From positions 682,001 through 746,000 of the forward strand of contig BCKQ01000002.1 of the NCBI GenBank assembly GCA_001600695.1: a stretch of 64,000 bases of DNA. The letters run 5' to 3'. Under the pieces are notes generated by a model. It had not been told where the DNA came from and did no database searches. It worked only from the letters and a program-made list of their open reading frames with translations. How positions within the stretch are numbered: the first letter of the stretch is position 1; every line of letters starts with the position of its first letter. The position numbers and the translations under genes were made by a program. Origin of the DNA: Ascoidea asiatica. Lineage: Eukaryota > Ascomycota > Saccharomycetes > Ascoideales > Ascoideaceae. Positions 22,201 to 31,231 of the stretch are shown piece by piece.

Positions 22201-22555
22201 TTACTCAAGAAATAATTACAATAATAATAGCAATAATAATAGAGGACAATCATATCCAAGTAGTAGAACTGGATATATTAAACCTAATAATTATGGATCA
22301 AATCAAGGAAATTCAAATTATCTGAATAATGGACTGAATAGTAGAGCATTCAATAACAATATGAATAATAATATGAATAATAATATCAATAATAATGTAT
22401 TGAATAATAATGTATCTAATCTTAATGGAACAAATAATAATATATCAAATAATAGTGGAGGAAGTTTCAATAATATAAGTCGATTTCTCAGTCAAAATAA
22501 CAATAACAATAATAATAATAATGGAAATAGTTATAACAACAATAATAATAATTAA
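19247..22555 (+). CDS. RAT1: Nuclear 5'-3' exoribonuclease Rat1/Xrn2
   Basis: Rat1 degrades 5'-monophosphate RNA in the nucleus, acts in rRNA/snoRNA processing and drives torpedo termination of RNA polymerase II. The product is 1102 residues (S. cerevisiae 1006). It starts at the exact family N-terminus [17 protein letters not shown]. CR1 has [16 protein letters not shown] (about 44) and [19 protein letters not shown] (about 98). Further metal-binding elements are [31 protein letters not shown] and [14 protein letters not shown] (about residues 195, 225 and 325). CR2 resumes with the [20 protein letters not shown] tower region (about 595) and the PxxLxxL segments, including a site for the Rai1 partner. 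The nuclear form is supported by [15 protein letters not shown], a Rat1 signature. The last 200 residues are Asn/Gly-rich and disordered, with two of the rare CTG codons. Confidence 0.95.
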   Translation: [1102 protein letters not shown]

Positions 22556-23365
22556 AATTAAATTGAATTAAATTGAATTACTCATATTTCTATATGATTA
22601 TCTGTATTATAATATCTGAATTGAATGTTTTTTTCACTTAATGTCAAAGGATTGTTGTAGCTCAGCATTTGTAGAGTATTGAATTACTTGTAGAAATTGT
22701 TTTTATATTGCATTATATCATAATATATTATATTGTATTATATTGCAGTGGAGTGGATCATGGAGACGAAAATGTGCCAGTTTCTGGTGGCGGTGGCGAA
22801 CGAAAATGACTTTTTCTTTGTTTTTGTTTTTGTTTTTTCTTTGTCTTTGCACAGGGCAGAAAAGTTTCTTAGAAGCAGTTACACAAATATAAAGAAGAAG
22901 AAGAAAAGACACCAGAAACAGAAACAGCAACAGCAAAGATACTAATACCAATACCAATAACAATAACAATAACAATAACAAAAGTAGTGAGATGAAGATG
23001 CTGATAATGATAATAGCCAACAGGATGATAGATAGTGGAAATGTAAACAGCAGAAGCAGCAGAAACTCCATATCTGATACTGGTCTTGCTACTGAAGCTG
23101 CTGTTCCTTTTGTAAAGGCATCAACAGAACCATCATAGATTTATGTTTGCTTCTTCTTCAATTCATTCATTCTTCCTTTCTTCATTGAATATCAATAGAA
23201 ATTTATTCAATTCATTTCAATTCAATAATGAAGAGTTCGAAATATTAGTTATCAATCAAAGAAATAATTCAAGAAATAAATAAAGAAATAATCAATTGCT
23301 AAATATATTATAGCTAATTTATAAATCCTTTCTTTGCATTTGCTTTTTAATAAATTTTTTGCTTA
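22556..23365. other. Intergenic region RAT1 to subtilisin gene
   Basis: 810 bp. It contains TATATTGTATTATA repeats (22710-22745), a patch with more G and C (22745-22870), AAGAAGAAG and CAACAG repeats (22890-22940), an AATAAC array (22945-22985) and a short GCAGAAGCAGCAG stretch. Open frames on both strands follow these repeats and share no recognisable domain. No gene supported. Confidence 0.6.
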
Positions 23366-24661
23366 ATGAAATTATTTACTTCATTTTCAGCTTTTAAAAG
23401 CTTAATTATTTTAAATTTAATTTATTCAATTAATGCAAGTTATTTTGTTCAACTTAAATCTCCTTCAACTTTTGAAGCTTTATTAAAAACTGATGATAAA
23501 GTTAAAGTACTTCATCATATTAGACCTTTAATTAAAAAAGCATTTTCATTTGCAGGTTTTGAAGGTTTCACTGGTGATTTTGATTCAGATATTTTACAAA
23601 GATTATCAAATAATCCTTTAGTTTCAGAAATTACTCCAGATATTAAAATTAAAGCTTTTGATAATCATGATTTTGAAACTCAATCAAAGGCTTCAAGACA
23701 TTTAGTTAGATTAACTCAAAGAGAAAAAATTTCAAATTCAAATTCAAATTCTAATTCAAATTCAAATTCAAATGAAAATGAAAATAATTTAGATTTTTAT
23801 TATCCTTCTGATTATCAGGGTTCTGGCGTTACTGTTTATATTATTGATACAGGTATAAATTGTGATCATCCTCAATTTCAAGGTAGATGTCAAAATGCTG
23901 GCGATTTTACAAATGAAGGTAATGGTGATTTAAATGGTCATGGTACTCATGTTGCTGGAATTGTTGGTTCAAAATCATATGGTGTTGCAAAACAAGTTAA
24001 TATTGTTGAAATGAAAGCTTTAGATAAATCTGGTAGTGGTAGTTTAACTTCAATAATTGCTGGTATTGAAGGTGCTGTAAATCATAGAAATGAAAATTCA
24101 ATTGAAAGAGCAGTAATGAATTTATCTGTTGGTTCTTATAAAAATTCAGTTTTAAATAAAGCAATTGAAGCTGCTGTTTCTTCTGGTTTTATTGTAATTG
24201 CAGCTGCTGGTAATTCAAATTCTGATGCTTGTAATACAAGTCCTGCAAGTGCAAAAAGTGCAATAACTGTTGGTGCAATTGATGATAAAACTGATCATCT
24301 TGCTTCTTTTTCAAATTGGGGTAGATGTGTAAATATTTTAGCAAGTGGTGTTAAAATTTCAAGTGTTAATGCAAAAGATGGTAAAATTGATTCAAATATA
24401 CCTTTAATTTTATCTGGTACTTCAATGGCTGCTCCAATTATTAGTGGTTTAGCAAGTTTATATTTAAGTACTGGTATTGATATTAAAGATATTAGAGATA
24501 GATTAATTTCAACTGCAACTATTGGTGCTGTTCCAAGATTATCTTTTATTTTAAAACCAATGACACCAAATAAAATTGCTTATTTACCTTATGATGATTT
24601 TATGGATGAAGTTATTGAACCATACATTTCAAATTCAACTGATTTTGATATTATTCATTAA
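23366..24661 (+). CDS. Secretory-pathway subtilisin-like serine protease (peptidase S8, proteinase K group)
   Basis: A 431-residue preproprotease. The N-terminus has a signal peptide (hydrophobic core LIILNLIYSINA, cleavage likely near residue 24). An inhibitor I9-type propeptide follows (about 25-110, starting YFVQLKSPSTFE and ending SEITPDIKIKAF). The catalytic domain has Asp161 in VYIIDTG, His192 in NGHGTHVAG and Ser353 in SGTSMAAP, with the oxyanion Asn in AAAGNSNSDAC. Spacing and the NLSVGSY strand fit the proteinase K subgroup that includes vacuolar Prb1, Ysp3 and Rrt12. A Ser-Asn run (about 128-142) marks the propeptide/mature boundary. The short tail after the Ser block carries no GPI site or membrane segment, so it may be vacuolar or secreted. 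Which S. cerevisiae protein is the orthologue I cannot say. Confidence 0.88.
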   Translation: MKLFTSFSAFKSLIILNLIYSINASYFVQLKSPSTFEALLKTDDKVKVLHHIRPLIKKAFSFAGFEGFTGDFDSDILQRLSNNPLVSEITPDIKIKAFDNHDFETQSKASRHLVRLTQREKISNSNSNSNSNSNSNENENNLDFYYPSDYQGSGVTVYIIDTGINCDHPQFQGRCQNAGDFTNEGNGDLNGHGTHVAGIVGSKSYGVAKQVNIVEMKALDKSGSGSLTSIIAGIEGAVNHRNENSIERAVMNLSVGSYKNSVLNKAIEAAVSSGFIVIAAAGNSNSDACNTSPASAKSAITVGAIDDKTDHLASFSNWGRCVNILASGVKISSVNAKDGKIDSNIPLILSGTSMAAPIISGLASLYLSTGIDIKDIRDRLISTATIGAVPRLSFILKPMTPNKIAYLPYDDFMDEVIEPYISNSTDFDIIH

Positions 24662-24714
24662 AAATACAAGCTAAAATATTTTTTAATTTAAAAAAAATGA
24701 AAGAAATGAAAAAA

Positions 24715-24732
24715 AAAAAAAAAAAAAAAAAA
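24715..24732. repeat. Homopolymer A tract
   Basis: An A-run of roughly 20 bases between the convergent ends of the subtilisin gene and YIP1, probably within a 3' untranslated region. Confidence 0.7.
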
Positions 24733-24824
24733 ACTGGAAAAAAAGATAAAAGTAATCCTCTTCATATATTCAAACAACCTAACCTATTTCAGTAATTACA
24801 TACCGTATATAATTAAATTTTTAT

Positions 24825-25751
24825 TTACTTTTCAACAAATATTGCCATTAATGTAAATATACTATAAAATAAAAATAATGGATATGCTGTTAAAAATCTA
24901 ATATTTTGAAGTTTTAAAGCTAAAACAAAAAATCCACTTGATGAATATGTTGACCAAATTGTACAAAGTATTCCAAATATATAACCAAAAAGATTATCTA
25001 AACTAATAAAAATACCTAAAAAACTAACAAAAACTAAAGGTAATAAACAATATCCAATTATACTTGCACTTTTTGTAAATTCTAATTCTTTTGAATTTTT
25101 ATCAATTTTATCATCAATTTCATTAGATTGTGGATTAATTTGATAATTTCCATACATATCAATATTTGGATTTTGTTGATAAATATTTGAATTTGTATTT
25201 AAATTAGAATTTGTATCTAAATTTGAATTCCCACTAATATCATGATTTGATGATGCCATTATTTTTAAAAACCAATGTAATGATAATGTACCAAATAATC
25301 CACATCCATATATATAACCAAAATGAATTTTTCCTGCTAATAATAAAAAAATTCCAAATAATAATACAAAAAAAATTGGTCCTGCTAAATCAGAATCACT
25401 TAAAATTGTTGAATCATTATATATCAGACTTCTTTTTTCTTTATTAATTGGATTTAAAACTGCCATTGTTTTCAGTTTAATATGTGTAAAATTAATTTCT
25501 AATTCTTCAAGTAATGAAGGTTCACCAGGATATCCAGATGTTGAAAATGCTGCTAATATTCCAGATGATAATTGATTTTCTGACATTGAAGCAATATTTG
25601 CACTTGATGATGCCATTGGATTATTATAATATTGATTATTCATTGATCCTGATAAATTTGAATTAAATATATTAGGATTTAATGGACCTGTTGGTGGTGG
25701 TCCCATTCCTGAAACTCCAGGATTAGAATATTGAGGTTGATAAAAACTCAT
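24825..25751 (-). CDS. YIP1: Golgi/ER Rab-associated membrane protein Yip1
   Basis: Yip1 is an integral membrane protein that binds Ypt-type GTPases together with Yif1 and is needed for ER-to-Golgi vesicle biogenesis. The 308-residue protein (S. cerevisiae 248) has a Pro/Gly/Asn-rich cytosolic N-terminus, then the core GILAAFSTSGYPGEPSLLEE (about 63), the LINFTHIKLKT-like strand and DSDLAGPIFFVLLFGIFLLLAGKIHFGYIYG. Five hydrophobic segments follow, with SASIIGYCLLPLVFVSFLGIF and WSTYSSSGFFV. All match Yip1 rather than the other YIP family members (Yip4, Yip5, Yif1). An Asn-rich insert lies in the loop after the second or third segment (about 170-215). It is divergent from CDC16. Confidence 0.92.
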   Translation of the reverse strand: MSFYQPQYSNPGVSGMGPPPTGPLNPNIFNSNLSGSMNNQYYNNPMASSSANIASMSENQLSSGILAAFSTSGYPGEPSLLEELEINFTHIKLKTMAVLNPINKEKRSLIYNDSTILSDSDLAGPIFFVLLFGIFLLLAGKIHFGYIYGCGLFGTLSLHWFLKIMASSNHDISGNSNLDTNSNLNTNSNIYQQNPNIDMYGNYQINPQSNEIDDKIDKNSKELEFTKSASIIGYCLLPLVFVSFLGIFISLDNLFGYIFGILCTIWSTYSSSGFFVLALKLQNIRFLTAYPLFLFYSIFTLMAIFVEK

Positions 25752-26265
25752 AATTGAAAGTAATTATTTAATTAATCCAGTCCAATCTAATATTAATCGT
25801 ATTTTATATATATGTTTATATATATGTTTATATTCAATAATACTTTCAATCTTTTGATAAATGTGGTTTATTAATTCTTCCTTGAATTATAATCTGTGAT
25901 AAGCCCTTCATAAATCCTAACGTTAATACATTTGATTTACCCTGTGGACAGCTTCAGTGAATCGCTCACTAACAGTGATCAGTTCTCTAGTGTTGGCTTT
26001 TTGGATGTGCAGGAGATATTGCGCGCAGTACCGCACGCTGAATCCCTTGGTCTTTGTTTACAGTCAAAGTTTATTTCTTCCAGAGATCTCTGGATTTCAG
26101 CGTTCGATTTTTATAAACAAAAGAAACACCTTTATTTTCAGATCATTTACAGTTTGATCAAAGACAATTGTAATTGAGATTGTAATTGTAACTTATTTAA
26201 ATATTCTATATTCTATATCCCATAGATATATTTGAGTTCATCGATATATCAAAAGCAGACCAGAA
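25752..26265. other. Divergent intergenic region YIP1 / CDC16
   Basis: Contains TATATATGTT repeats (25807-25830), the palindrome TAACGTTA at 25918-25925 and a patch with more G and C at 25930-26110. Two overlapping plus-strand open frames (25932-26177 and 25957-26157) have no recognisable domain. No RNA gene identified. Confidence 0.6.
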
Positions 26266-28575
26266 ATGGGGCTTCTTCATAATACTTCTCAGTATGATTC
26301 AACTCTTGCAATTTCTCCATTGTTAACCGCTTCAACAAGAGCAAATAGAATTATTTCAACTCCAATAAATTCAATCAAGAATAAAAGTAGACTATTTGGT
26401 AGTAAATTGAATTCGGAAATAAATGATTCTTCAATTCCTGGAAACTCGAACTCAAATTCAAATTCAAATTCAAATTCAAGATTATCTGATACAAAATTAA
26501 ATTCTAATGGCGCTTCAAAAGATGAAATTTCATTAATTCAACCTTTATCACAAGCTGATAGATTAAGATTATGGAGACATGATGCTTTAACTCAACATCA
26601 TTATAAAACTGCTGAATTTATTGGTGATAAAATATTAGCACTTACAAATGATCCAAGTGATGCATTTTGGCTTGCTCAAGTTTATTTTTCTTCTGGTAAT
26701 TATATTAGAGCTCATCAATTATTATCAACAAATCAATTATCAAAAAGTATAGCTTGTAGATATTTATCTGCTCTTTCTTTAACTAAACTAGATAGATGGG
26801 ATGATGCTTTAGATGTAATTGGTGAATTTAATCCTTTTAAAAGAGATGACAACTTTCATGTAAAAAATTATGATGGTGGTATAAAATTAGAAGCTTCAAT
26901 GTGTTATTTAAGAGGTCAAATTTATGCAAATCAAAATAACTTTGATAGAGCAAAAGAATGTTATAAAGAAGCTGTTCAAGTTGATTGTAAATGTTTTGAA
27001 GCATTTGATGAATTAATAAGTAATAATTTTTTAACCGCTGAAGAAGAATGGGATTTTATATCTTCTTTAAATTTTGATGATGCTGATGATAATTCTGAAT
27101 TAGTAAGATTATTATATATAACAAGATTAAACAAGTATTGTAATATATCTAAATTTGAAGAAGCTCAAATTATACTTAAAGAAGAATATAATTTATCAAA
27201 TAATAATGATATTCTTTTATCAAAAGCTGATTTATTATTTATTCAATGTAAATTTCAGCTTTGTGTTGAATTATGTGAAGATATACTTAAAACTGATGAA
27301 TTTAATTTTAAAGTTATGCCAAATTATTTAAGTTGTTTACATGAATTAGGTGCAAAAAATAAACTTTTTTTAATAGCTCATAAATTAGCAGAAAATCATC
27401 CATCAAATTCAATGACTTGGTTAGCTGTTGGAATTTATTATTTATCAATTAATAGAATTGGTGAAGCAAGAAAATTTTTTTCTAAAGCTTCTGTAATGAA
27501 TTCAAATTTTGGTCAAGCATGGATTGGTTTTGCTCATACTTTTGCTGCTGAAGGTGAACATGAACAAGCTATTTCAGCTTATGCAACTGCTGCAAGATTA
27601 TTTCCTGGAACTCATTTACCAAATTTATTTTTAGGTATGCAATATTTACAAATGAATAATTTAACTTTATCTGAAGAATATTTAAATACTTCTTATCATA
27701 TATGTAATGCAGATCCTTTATTATTAAATGAAATGGGTGTAATATATTATCATAAAAATGATTTAAAAAAAGCTGAACATTTTTTTTTAAAAGCTTTTAA
27801 TGCTTCAAAAACTTTAAATTCTGATTCAAAAGCTTGGCTTTCCATTCATGCAAATTTAGGTCATGTTTATAGAAGATTAAATATATTTTCAAAAGCTTTA
27901 GGTTGTTTTAATGAAGTACTTAAAATTTCTTCAAAAGATGCTAATATTCTTTCTGCAATTGCCTTAGTTTATATGAAAATTGGTGATGTAGATAAAGCAA
28001 TTGTTTATCTTCATGATGCTCTTGCTTTATTACCAAATGATCCTGTTGCAAATGATCTAATTAAAAGAGCCTTAGAAGAAAATGCTTCAAATCCTCCTGT
28101 AATTAAAATAAATCAAAGTTCACAAAAAAGAAGAGGAAATAATGTATTTCAAAATACTAATAAAACAGGAGGACTTTATAATTCAAGAAATGAAAAATCT
28201 AAAGAAAGTCATTTTTCTACAAAAATTATTGAAGAAGATGTTACTTCTGGAAATGATTTTTTTTCAAAAACTACAAAACTTTTAAATTTAACTAAACCTA
28301 CATTAAATTATCGAAGGAAAAATAGATTAAGACAATATAAAATACAAGAAGAATTATCATCTAAAGAAGTTATGGGATCTTCTAATAATGATTCTATTCC
28401 AAAAATTAATTTTAACGGATTAACTTCTAATAATAAAGGTGCTGATGGGTTTGCTTTTAGCAATAATAATAATAACTCTTCCGTAAGTGAGGATATAAAA
28501 GCAATTGCTAGAAACTTAATTCAAGGAGAAGATAGTGAAGATGATGAAGATCCTATGGAAATTGAAAGTGATTAA
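26266..28575 (+). CDS. CDC16: Anaphase-promoting complex subunit Cdc16/APC6
   Basis: Cdc16 is a tetratricopeptide-repeat scaffold subunit of the APC/C ubiquitin ligase that triggers anaphase and mitotic exit. The 769-residue protein (S. cerevisiae 840) has a disordered Ser/Asn-rich N-terminus, then LRLWRHDALTQHHYKTAEFIGDK (about 100) at the start of the family region. A series of TPRs follows. The most conserved are the central repeats MTWLAVGIYYLSINRIGEAR, FGQAWIGFAHTFAAEGEHEQA and LFPGTHLPNLFLGMQYLQMNN (about 385-465), and the last repeats extend to about 610. The tail is acidic (DSEDDEDPMEIESD) and disordered. Length and repeat order favour Cdc16 over Cdc23 or Cdc27. Confidence 0.93.
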   Translation: MGLLHNTSQYDSTLAISPLLTASTRANRIISTPINSIKNKSRLFGSKLNSEINDSSIPGNSNSNSNSNSNSRLSDTKLNSNGASKDEISLIQPLSQADRLRLWRHDALTQHHYKTAEFIGDKILALTNDPSDAFWLAQVYFSSGNYIRAHQLLSTNQLSKSIACRYLSALSLTKLDRWDDALDVIGEFNPFKRDDNFHVKNYDGGIKLEASMCYLRGQIYANQNNFDRAKECYKEAVQVDCKCFEAFDELISNNFLTAEEEWDFISSLNFDDADDNSELVRLLYITRLNKYCNISKFEEAQIILKEEYNLSNNNDILLSKADLLFIQCKFQLCVELCEDILKTDEFNFKVMPNYLSCLHELGAKNKLFLIAHKLAENHPSNSMTWLAVGIYYLSINRIGEARKFFSKASVMNSNFGQAWIGFAHTFAAEGEHEQAISAYATAARLFPGTHLPNLFLGMQYLQMNNLTLSEEYLNTSYHICNADPLLLNEMGVIYYHKNDLKKAEHFFLKAFNASKTLNSDSKAWLSIHANLGHVYRRLNIFSKALGCFNEVLKISSKDANILSAIALVYMKIGDVDKAIVYLHDALALLPNDPVANDLIKRALEENASNPPVIKINQSSQKRRGNNVFQNTNKTGGLYNSRNEKSKESHFSTKIIEEDVTSGNDFFSKTTKLLNLTKPTLNYRRKNRLRQYKIQEELSSKEVMGSSNNDSIPKINFNGLTSNNKGADGFAFSNNNNNSSVSEDIKAIARNLIQGEDSEDDEDPMEIESD

Positions 28576-28978
28576 AAAAAAAAAAAAAAAATAGAAATGT
28601 TAATTATTCATAACTGTAAGTTGCTAGTTATTGATATTAATCTACATGGATACTGGATAATAAAGATGAAATCGATTCAGGAAAATTTTTAGTTTTTATT
28701 AATTGTTTATTAAGGTTGAACATGAACAGAGCATGTTCTTTTTTTAACAATATTAAAAAGAAAGTATGCGTTGGTAAGCTATTAAAAATAACAGAATGAA
28801 GGACGTAAGGAATTTCAAAGCATAAAAGAATTAGGGAAATTAAGTTAAACCAAAGCAGTATTTAAGAGAGAAAAAAGAAGAAAAACCAATATATATAATT
28901 TAAATACGTGAAAAAACTGATTTTTGATCCTTTTTATATTGACTATTTATTTATATTTTTATTTTTATTATTAACAAT
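28576..28978. other. Intergenic region CDC16 / HSV2 (convergent)
   Basis: 403 bp between two 3' ends, AT-rich, with poly-A at 28576-28592. It has a short inverted pair around AACATGAACAGAGCATGTTCTT (28718-28740) that could form a hairpin. No gene seen. Confidence 0.5.
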
Positions 28979-30517
28979 TTATTCGTCTAAATCAGAGAAA
29001 CTTCTCCAACCTTCTCTTACTAATTCCCATTCTCTCATATCTTTTTCATCAGTTTTTTTCTTTTCTTTTTCAACAATCACATATTTTTCCCATTTTCCTC
29101 TAAATTTCCATATAATTATAATAGAATCTTCTCCTGACCAACCAAATACAGCTCTATCAGTTATTTTATTATTATAATTGAGTCCATCATTAAATTTATC
29201 TATATTTGGCATTAAATTTGATTTTTTATTTGAATCATATAAAGAAGAAGTTGTTGAAACTTCATTTAAATGACAAGATACAAAACTCCAGGTAGAATTA
29301 AAATAACTTGGTAAAAATGGCATATTTTTAAATAAATGAGATTTATTATTATTATCAATTGAATTATTATTAATATTATGAGAAGAAAGGTTTAATAAAC
29401 TTGTACCAATTATTGAATTTTGATTTTTTAAAATTTGACTATTACCAAAAATATTAAAAATATGTAAAGTTTGTTTATCAGAAATAACAGCAAGTTTTGA
29501 ACCATTTGGAGAAAATTTCATTGAATATATAATTGCTCTATCAAGACCTCTTCTAAATTCATAAAGTAAAGTACAATTAGTTGTTGAATGTATTCTTATT
29601 ATTGTTCCAGTTTCAGAAGCTGAAGCTATCATTGTTCCAGTTTTATTTAAAGCTAAGCATCTAATTTTTGATTTATGAGCTTTTATTATTGAAACTAAAT
29701 TACGTTCTTGACCAACAGGTGAAACATCAACAATTTGAATTTGACCTTGTTGTCGACTTGGAAAAGCTAATATTTCATTGGCAGTTGCACTTGAAGAATT
29801 TTGATAAGAATGAGTTGAATGATTAGAATGATTAGAATGAGTTTTTTGATTAGAAGTAATATTATTTTTATCATTATTTTTTTTTGGAGAAGTTTTTGAA
29901 CCTGAAGTTAAAGAAGCACCAGTTGATAAAGAATTTGATAAATCTGCAATACCAAAAGGATTTTTAATTGTTTCATAACTTGCAATTTTCTTAGGTGGAG
30001 AACTAAAAGCATAAACATAAATATGAGTTTCAGAAACAATTATAATTCTAATTCTTGATAAAAATACATTTAAAACAGGACTCATAAATTCTAAAATTAA
30101 TGAATTTTTTTTTTTTAAATCATCATAAATTATAACTTTATTAATTGGAAATTTTGGATTTTTACCACCTCCTATTAAAGCTAAGAAATTAGTTCTATGT
30201 AACATCGCTATATAACCTATTCCAGATTGTATGATTTTATTATTATTATTATTGTTATTATTATTATTTTTAGTTTTACTATTATTATCATTATTATTAA
30301 TATTGTTGTTTTTGTTGTTATCTTTATTGCTATTATTATTTGAAGATTTTTTTGAAAAGTTTCTTTTGACTCTTAATACCATTGGATCAGCATTATAGAC
30401 TCTAAAACCATTTTCATGACCAATTGCAAAACAATCTTGATCTTGATTGAAAGTTGCACATAATAATTTTGGTTCAGTACTTGGTTTTAAATCACTTATT
30501 ACAGCTCTTGTATTCAT
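28979..30517 (-). CDS. HSV2: PROPPIN phosphoinositide-binding beta-propeller, Hsv2-like
   Basis: PROPPINs are seven-bladed WD40 proteins that bind PtdIns3P and PtdIns(3,5)P2 and act in autophagy and endosomal traffic. The 512-residue protein (S. cerevisiae Hsv2 448) starts with blade 1, [20 protein letters not shown] (about 18), then NADPM. The lipid-binding motif FRRG is in [20 protein letters not shown] (about 318-338). [19 protein letters not shown] follows, as in the Hsv2/WIPI3-4 group. [20 protein letters not shown] after an Asn-rich insert, and [14 protein letters not shown], are also typical. Atg18 and Atg21 differ in these blades and carry a longer 6CD loop. Low-complexity inserts lie at about 55-95 (Asn/Lys) and 205-240 (Ser/His). 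Confidence 0.88.
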   Translation of the reverse strand: [512 protein letters not shown]

Positions 30518-31231
30518 TTGGATATTGATTTTAGTATTTTCTTAGTTTTCTTTTCTTCCGATTTTGTTTGATTATGATTATTGAATATATAAGAAATTAA
30601 TGAAATGATTCAATATAAAAGTATGTGATACAGTAGTACTTTGGTAATTTTGGTAATATTTGATCCGTTTAAAATTCTTTGAAGAGATGGAATCAAGGTA
30701 TAAATAAGTAAAGAAGATATTGAAGTTTTTTTTTAAGAAAGTGATGAAACGAAAGATTAAAAGACAAATTTTCGAAAATAGATAATATTATTTGAAAGCA
30801 AATATAAAGATAAATGGATATTTAACAGAAAAGGATGTAGAAATTGCTGAGTATGAAAATAAACTCCTATCGATAAGGCTGATGGAACCCAATAAATGCA
30901 ATATGTAAATAAATAAATAATAATGTATTTTGAATATTGCACTCATAACTCACCACGACGAGAGCAATCCGGGAGCAGCTTCGGGATATTGCTGAAACTG
31001 GCAATTATAAAGGAGCAAGTTATAAAATTACACGTGATATTTCTGGAATTGGATTGCTAAACCGGAACTCGTTTCTACTGGCTTATGTCATACTTCTTAT
31101 GTCATAAATATATATTTCATTATATTTCATTATATTTCAAATACATTTAATGAAAACTAATATACATTTGGATTATTCACAAGACAGAAACTATTCACTG
31201 GAGCTACTATATTCAAATGATCTCAAACCAT
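30518..31231. other. Intergenic region HSV2 / MTG2
   Basis: 715 bp. A patch with more G and C lies at 30950-31090 and contains an E-box CACGTG at 31031-31036, over 500 bp upstream of the HSV2 ATG. ATTATATTTC repeats are at 31110-31140. No gene seen; the small open frames (30757-30942, minus; 31150-31392, plus) are not supported. Confidence 0.55.

Noticed and set aside
22718-23071. 117-codon minus-strand open frame between RAT1 and the subtilisin gene
   Set aside because: Leucine runs arise from AATAAC and AAG repeats; overlaps another spurious frame; no domain.
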